A stretch of DNA of 48,937 nucleotides from Cyclobacteriaceae bacterium (GTDB taxonomy: Bacteria; Bacteroidota; Bacteroidia; Cytophagales; Cyclobacteriaceae). Within the stretch, counting starts at the first letter, position 1. Each line of letters begins with the position of its first letter. The translations under genes were made by a program, and so were the position numbers. The notes below the pieces were generated by a model. It had not been told where the DNA came from, searched no databases, and was given only the letters and a program-made list of their open reading frames with translations. Below, piece by piece: positions 1-8,399 of this stretch. Location: NCBI GenBank assembly GCA_020436125.1, contig JAGQYK010000021.1, positions 1 to 48,937 on the forward strand, given 5' to 3'.

Positions 1-1
1 C

Positions 2-154
<153 letters not shown>

Positions 155-160
155 GATCTT

Positions 161-877
161 ATGAAACTCGATATACTCGTATTGGCAGCTCATCCGGATG
201 ATGCGGAGTTGGGTTGTGGGGGTACAATTCTTAAGCAGATTGCTTCCGGGCAAAAGGTTGGGATTGTAGACTTTACCAGAGGCGAATTGGGAACAAGGGG
301 TACTGTAGAAACACGTGAGCAAGAAGCCAAAGCATCAGCAAAAATTTTAGGACTTTCCGCCCGTGAAAATTTGAACTTCAAGGATGGTTTTTTTGTGAAT
401 GATGAAGCCCATCAAAAAGAAGTAATCAGAGCCATAAGAAAATATCAGCCGGACATTGTGTTAGCCAATGCCATTTATGATCGCCACCCTGACCATGGAA
501 AAGGAGGAGAGCTGGCCTTTCAGTCTTGTTTTCTTTCTGGTCTTAATAAGATAGAGACTGAGGATGAAGGAAAAGTGCAGGAGGCATGGAGACCAAAAGC
601 TCTTTACCATTATATTCAGAGTCAATTAATTACTCCTGACTTTGTGGTAGATGTGTCTGATCATTGGGAGAAGAAAATGGAGAGCGTACTAGCCTTCAAA
701 TCTCAATTTCACAATCCAAACAGTAAAGAGCCGGAAACATATATTTCAAGTCAGGGCTTCTTGAAGATGCTGGAGGCCAGGGGAACAGAACTTGGTCACG
801 CCATAGGCGCCCGGTATGGTGAAGGGTTTACTATTAGAAGAACGATTGGAGTTGATCTGCTTACGGATATCCGTTAA
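161..877 (+). CDS. bshB1: Bacillithiol biosynthesis deacetylase BshB1
   Basis: A 238-residue LmbE/PIG-L family zinc deacetylase. BshB1 removes the acetyl group from N-acetylglucosaminyl-malate, the second step of bacillithiol synthesis in the cytoplasm. The zinc-binding motif AHPDDAELG begins the protein (His11, Asp14) and the third ligand region is DRHPDHGKG (His109, His112). The HPDDAE start and the GLKxLEARG-like C-terminal stretch are typical of the BshB1 subgroup, and the length is normal. It follows a thioredoxin reductase end by 6 bases, giving a thiol-redox pair. Its TAA stop overlaps the stop of convergent pdxH. Other LmbE deacetylases are an alternative, but the match to BshB1 is strong. 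Confidence 0.92.
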   Translation: MKLDILVLAAHPDDAELGCGGTILKQIASGQKVGIVDFTRGELGTRGTVETREQEAKASAKILGLSARENLNFKDGFFVNDEAHQKEVIRAIRKYQPDIVLANAIYDRHPDHGKGGELAFQSCFLSGLNKIETEDEGKVQEAWRPKALYHYIQSQLITPDFVVDVSDHWEKKMESVLAFKSQFHNPNSKEPETYISSQGFLKMLEARGTELGHAIGARYGEGFTIRRTIGVDLLTDIR

Positions 878-1527
878 GGGGCAAGCCTGTTAATTGTCCA
901 CTGATCATCTACTAGCGTGTATACAATCCTGTCATGCAATCGGTTTGGTCTTCCTTGCCAGAATTCAATTTCAAGTGGAGTAACTCCATAACCACCCCAT
1001 TGTTTAGGGCGAGGTAATACTTTTAGGTCCTTGTATTTCTCTTCTATTTGCACAACTCGTTCTTCTAAGATAGTGCGTTCTTTTATCAAAGTACTTTGTG
1101 GCGAGGCCCATGCACCTATCTGACTTGCTCGTGGGCGACTTTGGAAATAAGTATCTGATGTTTCGGCAGAAACTCTGCTTACCACTCCCTCAATTCTGAT
1201 CTGCCTTTCCAGCTCTGGCCAGAAAAAATTAAGTGCACATGCCGGATTGAGTTCAAGTTCTTTTCCTTTTTGACTCTGATAATTAGTATAGAAAACGAAC
1301 TGTGCATTTTCAATGCCTTTTAGGAGTACAATACGGGAGGTAGGCCTTCCATTTTCAGATAGGGTGGCAAGGTTCATTGCGTTAGGTTCCAGCGCCTGGG
1401 AGTCAATGGCTTGTTTGAACCACTTTTCGAACTGAGCAAACGGGTTTTTTTCAACTGAATTGATATCCAATGTGGCCTTGCTGTAGTCAGTTCTTATATC
1501 TGATAATCCTTTCATTTTTACCTTCAA
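874..1527 (-). CDS. pdxH: Pyridoxamine 5'-phosphate oxidase
   Basis: A 217-residue FMN-dependent oxidase that converts pyridoxine or pyridoxamine 5'-phosphate to pyridoxal 5'-phosphate. Visible signatures are the N-terminal RTDYSK stretch, the FMN-binding RIVLLKGI and YTNYQSQKGKEL, the substrate region SRPRASQIGAWAS, and the C-terminal WQGRPNRLHDR with the canonical ending INRLAP. Length is that of the family. An in-frame Met four codons further on (start 1515) would give the more usual MKGLSDIRTDYSK beginning, so the start is uncertain by 12 bases. The window encodes at least three PLP enzymes that use its product, but this gene is not in an operon with them. It is convergent with bshB1 and shares stop bases with it. 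Confidence 0.95.
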   Translation of the reverse strand: MKVKMKGLSDIRTDYSKATLDINSVEKNPFAQFEKWFKQAIDSQALEPNAMNLATLSENGRPTSRIVLLKGIENAQFVFYTNYQSQKGKELELNPACALNFFWPELERQIRIEGVVSRVSAETSDTYFQSRPRASQIGAWASPQSTLIKERTILEERVVQIEEKYKDLKVLPRPKQWGGYGVTPLEIEFWQGRPNRLHDRIVYTLVDDQWTINRLAP

Positions 1528-1642
1528 TTTTTGTTTAAATTAATAAAAGCATAGGTTGCATCTGTGACTGAAGCCTACTTTATTAGTGCATTGTTAGAAG
1601 GATAACAAAACTTGAGCTGGTAACGTTTTATTATATAAGGCA

Positions 1643-2218
1643 ATGGAGTTTTTTAAATACAGGAACAAGCTACAGCCGGAGAAAGGAAAGATACTGGTAT
1701 CGGAGCCTTATCTTCCGGATCCTAATTTTGAACGCAGTATTGTACTATTGTGTGATCATAATGAGGGTGGGTCGTTTGGTTTCGTTTTGAATAAGCCTTC
1801 TGTTGCAGCTTTAGGTGATGTAATGCCAGAGTTGGAAAAGCTCAATGCTGCTTTGTTTGTAGGGGGACCAGTGCAGCAAGATACACTACATTATCTGCAT
1901 CGATGTGAAGAGCTATCAGGCGCTACTCAGATTACGGATGACGTATATTGGGGGGGGGATTTTGACAACCTAAAATTTCTTATTGGGTCGAATCAGATTA
2001 AGCAAAATGAGATAAAGTTTTTTTTAGGATACAGTGGTTGGTCAGAAGGGCAGCTAGATGCTGAACTGGAGGCCGATTCCTGGATTGTAAGTGATAGATT
2101 TAACAGCGAATTAGTATTTGAAACTGATCCGAAGGAGATGTGGAAGAAGTCACTCGAGAGTATGGGTGGTCGGTTCTCTATATATTCAAATTATCCGGAG
2201 GATCCGAGAATGAATTGA
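1643..2218 (+). CDS. YqgE/AlgH family protein
   Basis: A 191-residue member of the YqgE/AlgH (DUF179) family, whose biochemical role is unsettled. Visible family signatures are GKILVSEPYLPDPNFERSIV near the start, FGFVLNKPS, the FVGGPVQQDTLHYLH stretch, YWGGDF and YSGWSEGQLDAEL, followed by the late WKKSLESMGG. Length is typical. The conserved YWGGDF is encoded across a run of nine G bases (about 1950-1958), which is intact here but is a possible slippage site. A short gap of 43 bases separates it from the DUF349 gene downstream, so they may be co-transcribed. No signal peptide or membrane segment is seen, so it should be cytoplasmic. Confidence 0.9.
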   Translation: MEFFKYRNKLQPEKGKILVSEPYLPDPNFERSIVLLCDHNEGGSFGFVLNKPSVAALGDVMPELEKLNAALFVGGPVQQDTLHYLHRCEELSGATQITDDVYWGGDFDNLKFLIGSNQIKQNEIKFFLGYSGWSEGQLDAELEADSWIVSDRFNSELVFETDPKEMWKKSLESMGGRFSIYSNYPEDPRMN

Positions 2219-2261
2219 TTCATTCAATTTCAATTATTTTTACGTTATTGTAGAGGATTGA

Positions 2262-4151
2262 ATGAAATTCATGGAAAACGAAATGGATTTGCACACGGAG
2301 CAGAAAAATAATTCTGAAGAGCTTACTCAAGAGCCACAAAGCGATGAAAACTCATCCCGCAAAGGACGTGATTCTTCAATAAATTCAGAGAATAATCTGG
2401 ATGAGGAAGAGAGTCATGTTGAAGAACAGGATGATGACAATAGCATTGACTATTCTAATTTTTCAAAAGAGCAATTGGCATCGGTGGTAAAGGAGCTAAC
2501 CAATGAGACTAATTTTAGTCGGATTGATAGCATCATAAAAGAAGTCAGGCCTTTGTTCAATGGGATTCGGAACAAAGAAAAAGCAGCAGCGCTGGAAAAA
2601 TTTATAGCCGAGGGTGGTGTTAAGGATGACTTTGACTACAAAGGAGATACAGCTGATCATGATTTTGATGCAACAGTAAAACTGCTACGAAGTAAAAAGA
2701 ATAAATACTTTAAAGAGCAGGAGGATCAGAAGAACGAGAATCTGGCTAAGAAGAATGCCATTCTGGAGAAGTTAAGAGCTTTGGCAGATGGAGAAGATAC
2801 CGAGAATAGTTTTTCGGAATTCAAACAACTGCAAAAGGAATGGAAGAGTATTGGCCAGGTACCCAACTCACACTCGCGTACATTATGGGCAAATTATACT
2901 GCACTTTTAGATTTATACTATGATCAGCGCAGCATCTACTTTGAATTAAAGGAACTGGACAGAAAAAAGAACCTTGAATACAAGTGGGAGTTGTGTGAAC
3001 GTGCAGAGAAACTGGCAGAGGAGGAATCCATTAAGGTGGCAGTTAAAGAACTCAATGAACTTCATGAAGAGTTCAAACATACTGGCCCAGTTCCTCGTGA
3101 AGAGAAAGATAACGTTTGGAATCGATTTAAGGCTGCCTCAGATGCTGTCTATGCCAAACGGGATTCTCACATGGCTGAGCTTCATGAAACCTTCAAAAAA
3201 AACCTAGAAGTAAAGAAACTTCTCATCGAGGAACTTGGTGTATTTGTCAAGTTTGAAAGTGATAGGATAAAAGAGTGGAATAACAAGACTAAAGAAATTC
3301 TTGCCTTACAAAAAAGATGGGAAGCTGTTGGTCCTGTACCTAGAAATCAGATAAAAGAAACTAATCGTTTATTCTGGTCTTCATTCAAATCCTTTTTTGC
3401 GAATAAAGGTAACTTCTTCAAAAAACTGGACGGAGAACGTGAGAAGAATATTGAATTGAAGAAGGAATTGATTGCTAAAGCTAACTCCATTAAGGACAGT
3501 ACCGATTGGGAAAATGCTTCAGAGGAATTAAAACGACTTCAGCATCAGTGGAAGGATATTGGCCCCGTTCCAGAAAAGCAAAGGGAAAAAATTTATAAAG
3601 AGTTTAAGACGGCCTGCGATGAATTTTTTGAGAAGCGCAGAGAGCAGTTTGGTAAACAAGATGAAGAACAGGGCGAGAACCTTAAGCTGAAGAAAGAACT
3701 ATGTGATTTATTGGAGAAGCATGCTGCAGAGAAATCTGGTACCAACGCAATGCTCCATGAGACGGTTACGAAATTCAATAACATAGGCTTTGTTCCCAGA
3801 AAAGCCATTAAATCAATTAAATCCAGATTTGATAAAGCGGTGGCTGCATTTATTGCTTCACTGCCTGAAGTAGGTGAGGAGGAAAAGGATCGATTAGCTA
3901 TGGAGGTGCAGTTGGTTGGGTTGAAGAATGATCCTCAGGGAGAGCGTAAAATTCACCACAAGGAACAATCCATTAAGACGCAGATTCATAAGGCTGAAAA
4001 CGATATCGCCATTCTGAGAAACAATATGGAGTTTTTTGGAAGGTCTAAAAATGCGGAGAAACTCAAGGGGGAGTTTGCTGAAAAGCTTGAGGTAGCAGCC
4101 AGTCATCTGAGTGATCTTAAAAAACAGCTGAAATTGCTAAAAACAGTCTAA
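2262..4151 (+). CDS. DUF349 repeat protein
   Basis: A 629-residue, highly charged, largely helical protein with five DUF349 repeats. Each repeat carries a W/F-K-x-I/V-G-x-V-P core, at about residues 194, 271, 353, 430 and 505. The first 60 residues are an acidic, low-complexity tail rich in Glu, Asp and Ser, likely disordered. The C-terminus (about 545-629) is predicted coiled coil from its heptad-like Leu/Lys pattern. No enzyme motif, signal peptide or membrane segment is visible. The function of DUF349 proteins is not established, so I name none. Several in-frame Met codons lie near the start (residues 1, 4, 8), which leaves the start uncertain by up to 21 bases. It ends just upstream of the tRNA-Thr promoter. 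Confidence 0.88.
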   Translation: MKFMENEMDLHTEQKNNSEELTQEPQSDENSSRKGRDSSINSENNLDEEESHVEEQDDDNSIDYSNFSKEQLASVVKELTNETNFSRIDSIIKEVRPLFNGIRNKEKAAALEKFIAEGGVKDDFDYKGDTADHDFDATVKLLRSKKNKYFKEQEDQKNENLAKKNAILEKLRALADGEDTENSFSEFKQLQKEWKSIGQVPNSHSRTLWANYTALLDLYYDQRSIYFELKELDRKKNLEYKWELCERAEKLAEEESIKVAVKELNELHEEFKHTGPVPREEKDNVWNRFKAASDAVYAKRDSHMAELHETFKKNLEVKKLLIEELGVFVKFESDRIKEWNNKTKEILALQKRWEAVGPVPRNQIKETNRLFWSSFKSFFANKGNFFKKLDGEREKNIELKKELIAKANSIKDSTDWENASEELKRLQHQWKDIGPVPEKQREKIYKEFKTACDEFFEKRREQFGKQDEEQGENLKLKKELCDLLEKHAAEKSGTNAMLHETVTKFNNIGFVPRKAIKSIKSRFDKAVAAFIASLPEVGEEEKDRLAMEVQLVGLKNDPQGERKIHHKEQSIKTQIHKAENDIAILRNNMEFFGRSKNAEKLKGEFAEKLEVAASHLSDLKKQLKLLKTV

Positions 4152-4158
4152 GCAGAGG

Positions 4159-4189
4159 TTTGGATTAGTCCGCACTTCCTTTATTTTTG
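4159..4189 (+). promoter_or_regulatory. Bacteroidetes-type promoter for tRNA-Thr
   Basis: A -33 box TTTG at 4159-4162 and a -7 box TATTTTTG at 4182-4189 are separated by exactly 19 bases. This matches the known Bacteroidetes primary sigma consensus TTTG-N19-TAnnTTTG at every defined base. The predicted start of transcription, near 4195, is about 10 bases before the tRNA. This is the clearest promoter in the window. Confidence 0.87.
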
Positions 4190-4204
4190 CACATCATTTT
4201 TAAA

Positions 4205-4277
<73 letters not shown>

Positions 4278-4285
4278 CAAAATAC

Positions 4286-4309
4286 AAAGGCAGCTAATAG
4301 CTGCCTTTT
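4286..4309 (+). terminator. Rho-independent terminator after tRNA-Thr, possibly bidirectional
   Basis: A perfect 10-bp stem (AAAGGCAGCT with AGCTGCCTTT) closes a 3-base AAT loop and runs into T residues at 4306-4309. On the opposite strand the same stem also ends in a T-rich tract, so it could stop transcripts of the convergent MORN-type gene too. Confidence 0.85.
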
Positions 4310-4325
4310 CTTGTTTACGCACCTT

Positions 4326-4799
4326 TTAGATCAGCCGAGCCCCCCAGTAGATAGCATAGGCAATAAATACAACTAACATGGGAAGGTCGTAGGTCAACTG
4401 TTGGGCTGAAACGGGCGAGTAAATCGGGTCGATTTCCTCTACAAGTTCATCATTTTTAAAAACCAGTACTTTGGTGAGTTTTCCTTGTTCGCTATACACC
4501 CTAAACTCGCCATCTCTCCAATCATTTGAGAATTGACCATGACTCATTAGTTTTCCATTACGAAAGAATGAGGTATACTTTCCATTTTTCTTTCCGTGAC
4601 TATACTCTTCTTCAATGAGGAGTTCTCCTGAATCGTAATAAAACTTCCACAGGCCATCACGGACGCCATCCATATACTGCCCTTCACTTATAAGTACAGC
4701 ATGTTTGTTGAATTCCTTCCATTTTCCGTTTTTAGGTTCGGTGGGTTTATTTTTTTTCTCTTCTTTTTGTTTAAAGAACCGGCTCAGTATTTTGATCAT
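4326..4799 (-). CDS. MORN-variant repeat protein (YwqK-like)
   Basis: A 157-residue protein with repeated hydrophilic beta-hairpin units of the MORN-variant type: GQYMDGVRDGLWKFYYDSG, then EYSHGKKNGKYTSFFRNG and GQFSNDWRDGEFRVYSEQG. Each unit has the G-x-W/Y-x3-y-x-G-x-L pattern of YwqK-like proteins. The C-terminus (LPMLVVFIAYAIYWGARLI) is one membrane helix, so the repeats may be tail-anchored at the membrane. The start at 4799 (MIKILSRFF) was preferred because the longer reading frame would overlap the upstream gene. YwqK-like proteins are annotated as antitoxins in some bacteria; no toxin partner is visible here, so I do not claim that role. Confidence 0.75.
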   Translation of the reverse strand: MIKILSRFFKQKEEKKNKPTEPKNGKWKEFNKHAVLISEGQYMDGVRDGLWKFYYDSGELLIEEEYSHGKKNGKYTSFFRNGKLMSHGQFSNDWRDGEFRVYSEQGKLTKVLVFKNDELVEEIDPIYSPVSAQQLTYDLPMLVVFIAYAIYWGARLI

Positions 4800-4813
4800 A
4801 TTGGCATTAGATT

Positions 4814-5125
4814 TTAAGCGTATTCTCCGCAGTGCCACACCCCGCCTTTAGCTTTAGGTAGTTGACAATGTGGTGTATTTAAACAATTTGAGCAAAGGCC
4901 CTTATACGACTTGACTATTAACTCTTCGTAATCCCAACCTTTTCCGTTGACGGAATTAGCATCCGGTTTTTCTGTTTCAAATAATTCGCACTGTAGTATT
5001 ATTTTACTTGAACGAATTAGGTAGACACAGCTGTTCTGGTGGATGCATGTTTCACAGAGACCTTGCAATTCCTCTTTGAGGAGGTTATTGATTTGGTCTT
5101 TAGTAGGTAAAGCAGTTGCAACCAT
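4814..5125 (-). CDS. Small protein with two four-cysteine modules
   Basis: A protein of about 103 residues with a tandem duplication of a four-cysteine unit. The first unit is GLC-x2-C-x5-C-x12-CELF and the second GLC-x2-C-x5-C-x11-CGEY. Eight cysteines in that spacing suggest binding of zinc or an iron-sulfur cluster at each unit; which metal cannot be told from sequence. I do not know an assigned function. The start at 5125 (MVATALPTKDQ) was chosen over the longer frame from 5164 because the extra N-terminus is unlike the rest and overlaps possible promoter sequence. It sits between a MORN-type gene (14 bases downstream) and a sigma-54-type two-component system, both on the same strand. Confidence 0.7.
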   Translation of the reverse strand: MVATALPTKDQINNLLKEELQGLCETCIHQNSCVYLIRSSKIILQCELFETEKPDANSVNGKGWDYEELIVKSYKGLCSNCLNTPHCQLPKAKGGVWHCGEYA

Positions 5126-5247
5126 AAGTTTTATTTGCAAGTGCATACCCAAATTGTATACCAATCATTTAAGCCTGATTGGAATCAATAGAAGCATGTT
5201 GAGTCGAAAAGTCAGTGAGCAATAGTTGGCCACTGAGGTGCTATTCC

Positions 5248-6594
5248 TCAGTTGGAGTTTCCTCTAATACGCTTTATTTTTTCACGAAGCGTTTTTCTGT
5301 CAATGCCAAGGGTACGTGCTGTGCGTGAAATATTATTGCGATGCGTACCAAGTACTTTCATAATGTATTCATGCTCAATCTCAACCAACGGTCTATCAGT
5401 ACCCCTGTCCTGGTAGGCCGAGTATCTGAATGCTTCTGGTAAATCAGGGATGTCGATAAAGTCATCCTCCACAAGGATGGTAAGTCGGTAGATGAGGTTT
5501 TGCAATTCCCTGACATTGCCTGGCCAGTCATAGACTTTTAAAGCTTTCATAGCCTTGTCTGTGAATCGAATTTCCTTTTTACCCAGCTCTTTAGCATATT
5601 TAGAGAGGAAGTAACTTGTCAGTATTTCCACATCGTCACCTCTTTGACGAAGAGGAGGTAGTTGAATGTTAATGATGAATAGTCGGTAGTATAGATCTTC
5701 ACGGAAGAGGCCTTTTTTTACAAGCTCCATAAGATCTACGTTAGTTGCAGCCACAATGCGGACATTTACCTTCTCTGGTTTTTTGGATCCCACCATGTAG
5801 AATTCTTTATCCTGAAGGACGCGCAAAAGCTTGGCTTGCATGGCAAGGCTAGTATTACCTATTTCGTCCAAAAAAATAGTTCCGCCATCTGCAGTTTGGA
5901 AGAAGCCGGCTCTGGTTTCGTTAGCACCAGTGTAGGCTCCTTTTACATGACCGAATAATTCACTTTCCAGTAAAGTATCAGGGATGCCTCCGCAGTTTAT
6001 TGGCACAAATGGAGTTTGTACACCACTGCTGTAATGGAGCGCGCGGGCAACCAGTTCTTTACCCGTTCCACTTTCTCCTGTTATCAAAACAGTTGCGTTA
6101 GTACTTTTGGCTTTTGAAATGGTTTGAAATACATTAAGCATAGGCTCAGATGTACCGATGATTCCAAATGTATTTGCATCAGCTGTCGTGTTTCTGTTTT
6201 TTCTTCCGGTAAAGGTTTTATTTAGCACCCTCTCAACAGAATTGAAAAGTTCATCCTCAGTAAAAGGTTTAACAAGATATTCTTCAGCCCCTACTTTGAT
6301 GGAGTTCACTGCCCCTTCAATGGATGGAAAGCCAGTGATAACTAATATTCCGACATGCTTAAAGTTCTCAGACACATGCCTGACTAATTGCATCCCATTC
6401 TGTTCTGGCATTTTTAGATCGGTGATAACTAAATCAATGTTTACCGAACTGAGTATAGCAATTGCTGATTGAACCTGATGTGCAATGTAAATTCTAAATG
6501 ATGCAGCCTCCAGGTTTCGCTTGATTAACTCAATGGTCTCAATTGAATCATCCACCACTAAGACATTTGTATTGCTATTATTTAGTTTATTCAT
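5248..6594 (-). CDS. Sigma-54-dependent response regulator (NtrC family)
   Basis: A 448-residue NtrC-type transcription activator. The receiver domain (about 10-120) has the acidic pair Asp15/Asp16, phosphorylation site Asp59 and Lys109. The AAA+ domain (about 140-380) has Walker A GESGTGKE at 173-180 and the sigma-54 contact loop as GAYTGA at 219-224, a functional variant of GAFTGA, followed by FLDEIGN and an arginine-finger region. The C-terminal Fis-type helix-turn-helix is at about 415-445 (SRTARTLGIDRKTLREK). All parts needed for phosphorylation-dependent sigma-54 activation are intact. The kinase gene lies 5 bases upstream on the same strand, so they form an operon and a cognate pair. 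Target promoters are unknown. Confidence 0.93.
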   Translation of the reverse strand: MNKLNNSNTNVLVVDDSIETIELIKRNLEAASFRIYIAHQVQSAIAILSSVNIDLVITDLKMPEQNGMQLVRHVSENFKHVGILVITGFPSIEGAVNSIKVGAEEYLVKPFTEDELFNSVERVLNKTFTGRKNRNTTADANTFGIIGTSEPMLNVFQTISKAKSTNATVLITGESGTGKELVARALHYSSGVQTPFVPINCGGIPDTLLESELFGHVKGAYTGANETRAGFFQTADGGTIFLDEIGNTSLAMQAKLLRVLQDKEFYMVGSKKPEKVNVRIVAATNVDLMELVKKGLFREDLYYRLFIINIQLPPLRQRGDDVEILTSYFLSKYAKELGKKEIRFTDKAMKALKVYDWPGNVRELQNLIYRLTILVEDDFIDIPDLPEAFRYSAYQDRGTDRPLVEIEHEYIMKVLGTHRNNISRTARTLGIDRKTLREKIKRIRGNSN

Positions 6595-6599
6595 GATCG

Positions 6600-7727
6600 T
6601 TATATCTTATTGTTGTGTTTTATTGGTAACTGTATTTCAAACTTACTTCCCTTTCCGGGCTGACTCTGCACGTTTACTTTTCCCTGATGAGAGCTGACGA
6701 TGCCCTGTACTACAGAAAGCCCTAATCCTGTTCCATGACCTACTGGTTTGGTTGTGTAGAATGGTTCAAATATTTTCTTTTTTACAGCCTGTGTCATTCC
6801 ATGACCTGTATCCTTTACAATGAGGGATACATATTCTGGTTTAGATACAGTACTGATTAATAATTCTCCGCCATTAGGCATGGCATGAATAGCGTTAGTA
6901 ATAAGGTTGACTAACACCTGGCTCAATTGAACAGCATCGGCTTGGATGGAGGGGAGCGAATTTTGAAGCTTTTGGGTAATTAAAATTTTGTTTCCCTGGT
7001 AGCGAGCATCAATAAAATACAAGATGTTGGATATCACCTCATTAACATTGACAGTTGTAATCTGCTGAGGCATTTGCCTTGAAAAGAACATTAATTTCTT
7101 GATGATCTCCCTTGTATAAAGAGAGGCCTTAATTATTCTTTCCAGATCTTCATCCTGTTGCGGCTTCAACATACCTCCCTTTTTTATCAATTGCGAAAAC
7201 CCAAGAATTCTACCTAATGGTTCATTCAGCTCGTGGGCAATTCCAGCAGTCAACTCTCCAATTAATGCCAATCGTTCTACATGTTGCAACTGCAATTGGA
7301 GAGATTTTCGTTCCTCTTCTATTGTTGTACGTTTGATTACCAAACTAAGTTCTCTTGCAACAGCTCTAAGTAAACTTCTTTCTTCTTTCAAAAAGGGCTG
7401 TTTTATTTTAACGGTTCTGTGGCCTCTATAACCGACCTCCACTAATCCTTTTTGTTTACCGTCAATATTTATCGGCACTGAAATAGCGTATTTTGAGGAT
7501 TTAAATTTTGGAGTGCTGAATTGGAATTTTCCAATCGTGATTTTCGCTTCAGCTAGTCCAGGATGCTGAAGGGCAGCCGGTAATATTCTTATAGTCTTAG
7601 TGGCTACACTTTTTAAATCGTTTTCCGATTGAAGTGCTATGCGGGAAAGGTCATAAAGGCACTTTAATTCCTTTATCCGCTCTTTTAATTTGAATTCTGT
7701 ACTGCTATTGGACATAATTGGTTGCAA
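6600..7727 (-). CDS. Sensor histidine kinase, partner of the NtrC-type regulator
   Basis: A 375-residue kinase without membrane segments, so the signal is sensed in the cytoplasm. Residues about 15-130 form a GAF-like sensor. The dimerisation domain carries the H box AHELNEP with phospho-acceptor His165. The ATPase domain shows the N box NLITNAIHAM, the G1 box DTGHGM and the G2 box GTGLGLSVVQGI. The H-box form is typical of NtrB-like kinases that drive sigma-54 activators, in keeping with the regulator encoded 5 bases downstream. No cysteine cluster or haem motif is visible in the sensor, so the signal cannot be guessed. A Rnk/GreA-like gene starts divergently 170 bases away. Confidence 0.92.
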   Translation of the reverse strand: MQPIMSNSSTEFKLKERIKELKCLYDLSRIALQSENDLKSVATKTIRILPAALQHPGLAEAKITIGKFQFSTPKFKSSKYAISVPINIDGKQKGLVEVGYRGHRTVKIKQPFLKEERSLLRAVARELSLVIKRTTIEEERKSLQLQLQHVERLALIGELTAGIAHELNEPLGRILGFSQLIKKGGMLKPQQDEDLERIIKASLYTREIIKKLMFFSRQMPQQITTVNVNEVISNILYFIDARYQGNKILITQKLQNSLPSIQADAVQLSQVLVNLITNAIHAMPNGGELLISTVSKPEYVSLIVKDTGHGMTQAVKKKIFEPFYTTKPVGHGTGLGLSVVQGIVSSHQGKVNVQSQPGKGSKFEIQLPIKHNNKI

Positions 7728-7897
7728 GTTAGACCGAGTTGTTCAGATAGATTAGGACTTATAAGTAAAAAGTAATTTAAGTGAGTAATAATTCCTCAGT
7801 GGTTCATTTTTGCACAGGAATTTTGAGCCCTTGATCAAAATTAGGTCAGGGAATGGCCTATTTTTTCTGGCATAGATTTAGACTTGGAGAGTGTATT

Positions 7898-8311
7898 ATG
7901 AAAGCACAGAAGAGAATTGTAACCATAACGGATTATAACCGACTAATGGATGTTGTAGGGCCAGTAGAAGGAAGGCGGGAGGTACCCCTTCACATTAGGC
8001 AACTTTTAAAGGTGTTACAAGAAGCAGAGCTAGTGGATCAGCATGCAATCAAAAAGGATATAGTGACAATGAATAGTAGGACATTGTTGAAGAGCCTCTC
8101 TAATGGAAGGCAGGCAGAGCTTACTGTAACCTATCCTTCGGATGCCAATCCAATTAATTCCAGGATTTCTATCCTTTCGCATATCGGTGTTTCACTGTTA
8201 GGTAGCAAAGAGGGTGAAATTGTTACATGGCAAACACCTGCAGGGTGGGGTCAGTTTTGTGTGGAAGAAGTAGTATATCAGCCGGAGGCGGCTAAAGAAT
8301 TCCAGCTTTAG
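7898..8311 (+). CDS. Rnk/GreA-GreB family transcription factor
   Basis: A 137-residue protein of the GreA/GreB/Rnk class. The N-terminal half (about 1-50) is a short helical segment like that of Rnk, and the C-terminal half (about 55-135) is the FKBP-like GreA C domain, seen in ILSHIGVSLLGSKEGE and WQTPAGWGQFCVEEVVYQPEA. GreA-class proteins bind RNA polymerase near its secondary channel; Rnk-like ones lack the long cleavage-inducing coiled coil, as here. The start at ATG 7898 (MKAQKRIV) is preferred over an upstream in-frame ATG at 7853, whose extra 15 residues look non-coding. It is divergent from a sigma-54-type two-component operon and ends at a strong terminator. Confidence 0.85.
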   Translation: MKAQKRIVTITDYNRLMDVVGPVEGRREVPLHIRQLLKVLQEAELVDQHAIKKDIVTMNSRTLLKSLSNGRQAELTVTYPSDANPINSRISILSHIGVSLLGSKEGEIVTWQTPAGWGQFCVEEVVYQPEAAKEFQL

Positions 8312-8349
8312 TCAAGTTTGCAGGGGTTTAAGTATAAGGCTGGTAATGT

Positions 8350-8387
8350 AGCCCCGGTTAGCAAAAGCTTCCGGGGTTCTTTTTTTT
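8350..8387 (+). terminator. Rho-independent terminator after the Rnk-like gene
   Basis: An 8-bp arm AGCCCCGG pairs with CCGGGGTT (one G-T pair), with an inner AGC/GCT pairing around AAAA, then a run of eight T residues at 8380-8387. Orientation fits the plus-strand gene that ends at 8311; there is no T run on the other strand. Confidence 0.88.
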
Positions 8388-8399
8388 AATCAGATAAAT

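Noticed and set aside
4326-4799. MORN-variant protein as the antitoxin of a toxin-antitoxin pair
   Set aside because: No toxin gene is next to it; the adjacent small protein has metal-binding cysteine modules, not a toxin fold that I can see. The YwqK antitoxin name is a family label only.
7800-7815. Possible sigma-54 promoter TGG-n9-GC between the kinase and Rnk-like genes
   Set aside because: The GG and GC are 9 bases apart, where sigma-54 needs 10 with little tolerance, and the TGGCAC and TTGCA boxes match poorly. The NtrC-type regulator makes it tempting, but the spacing argues against it.
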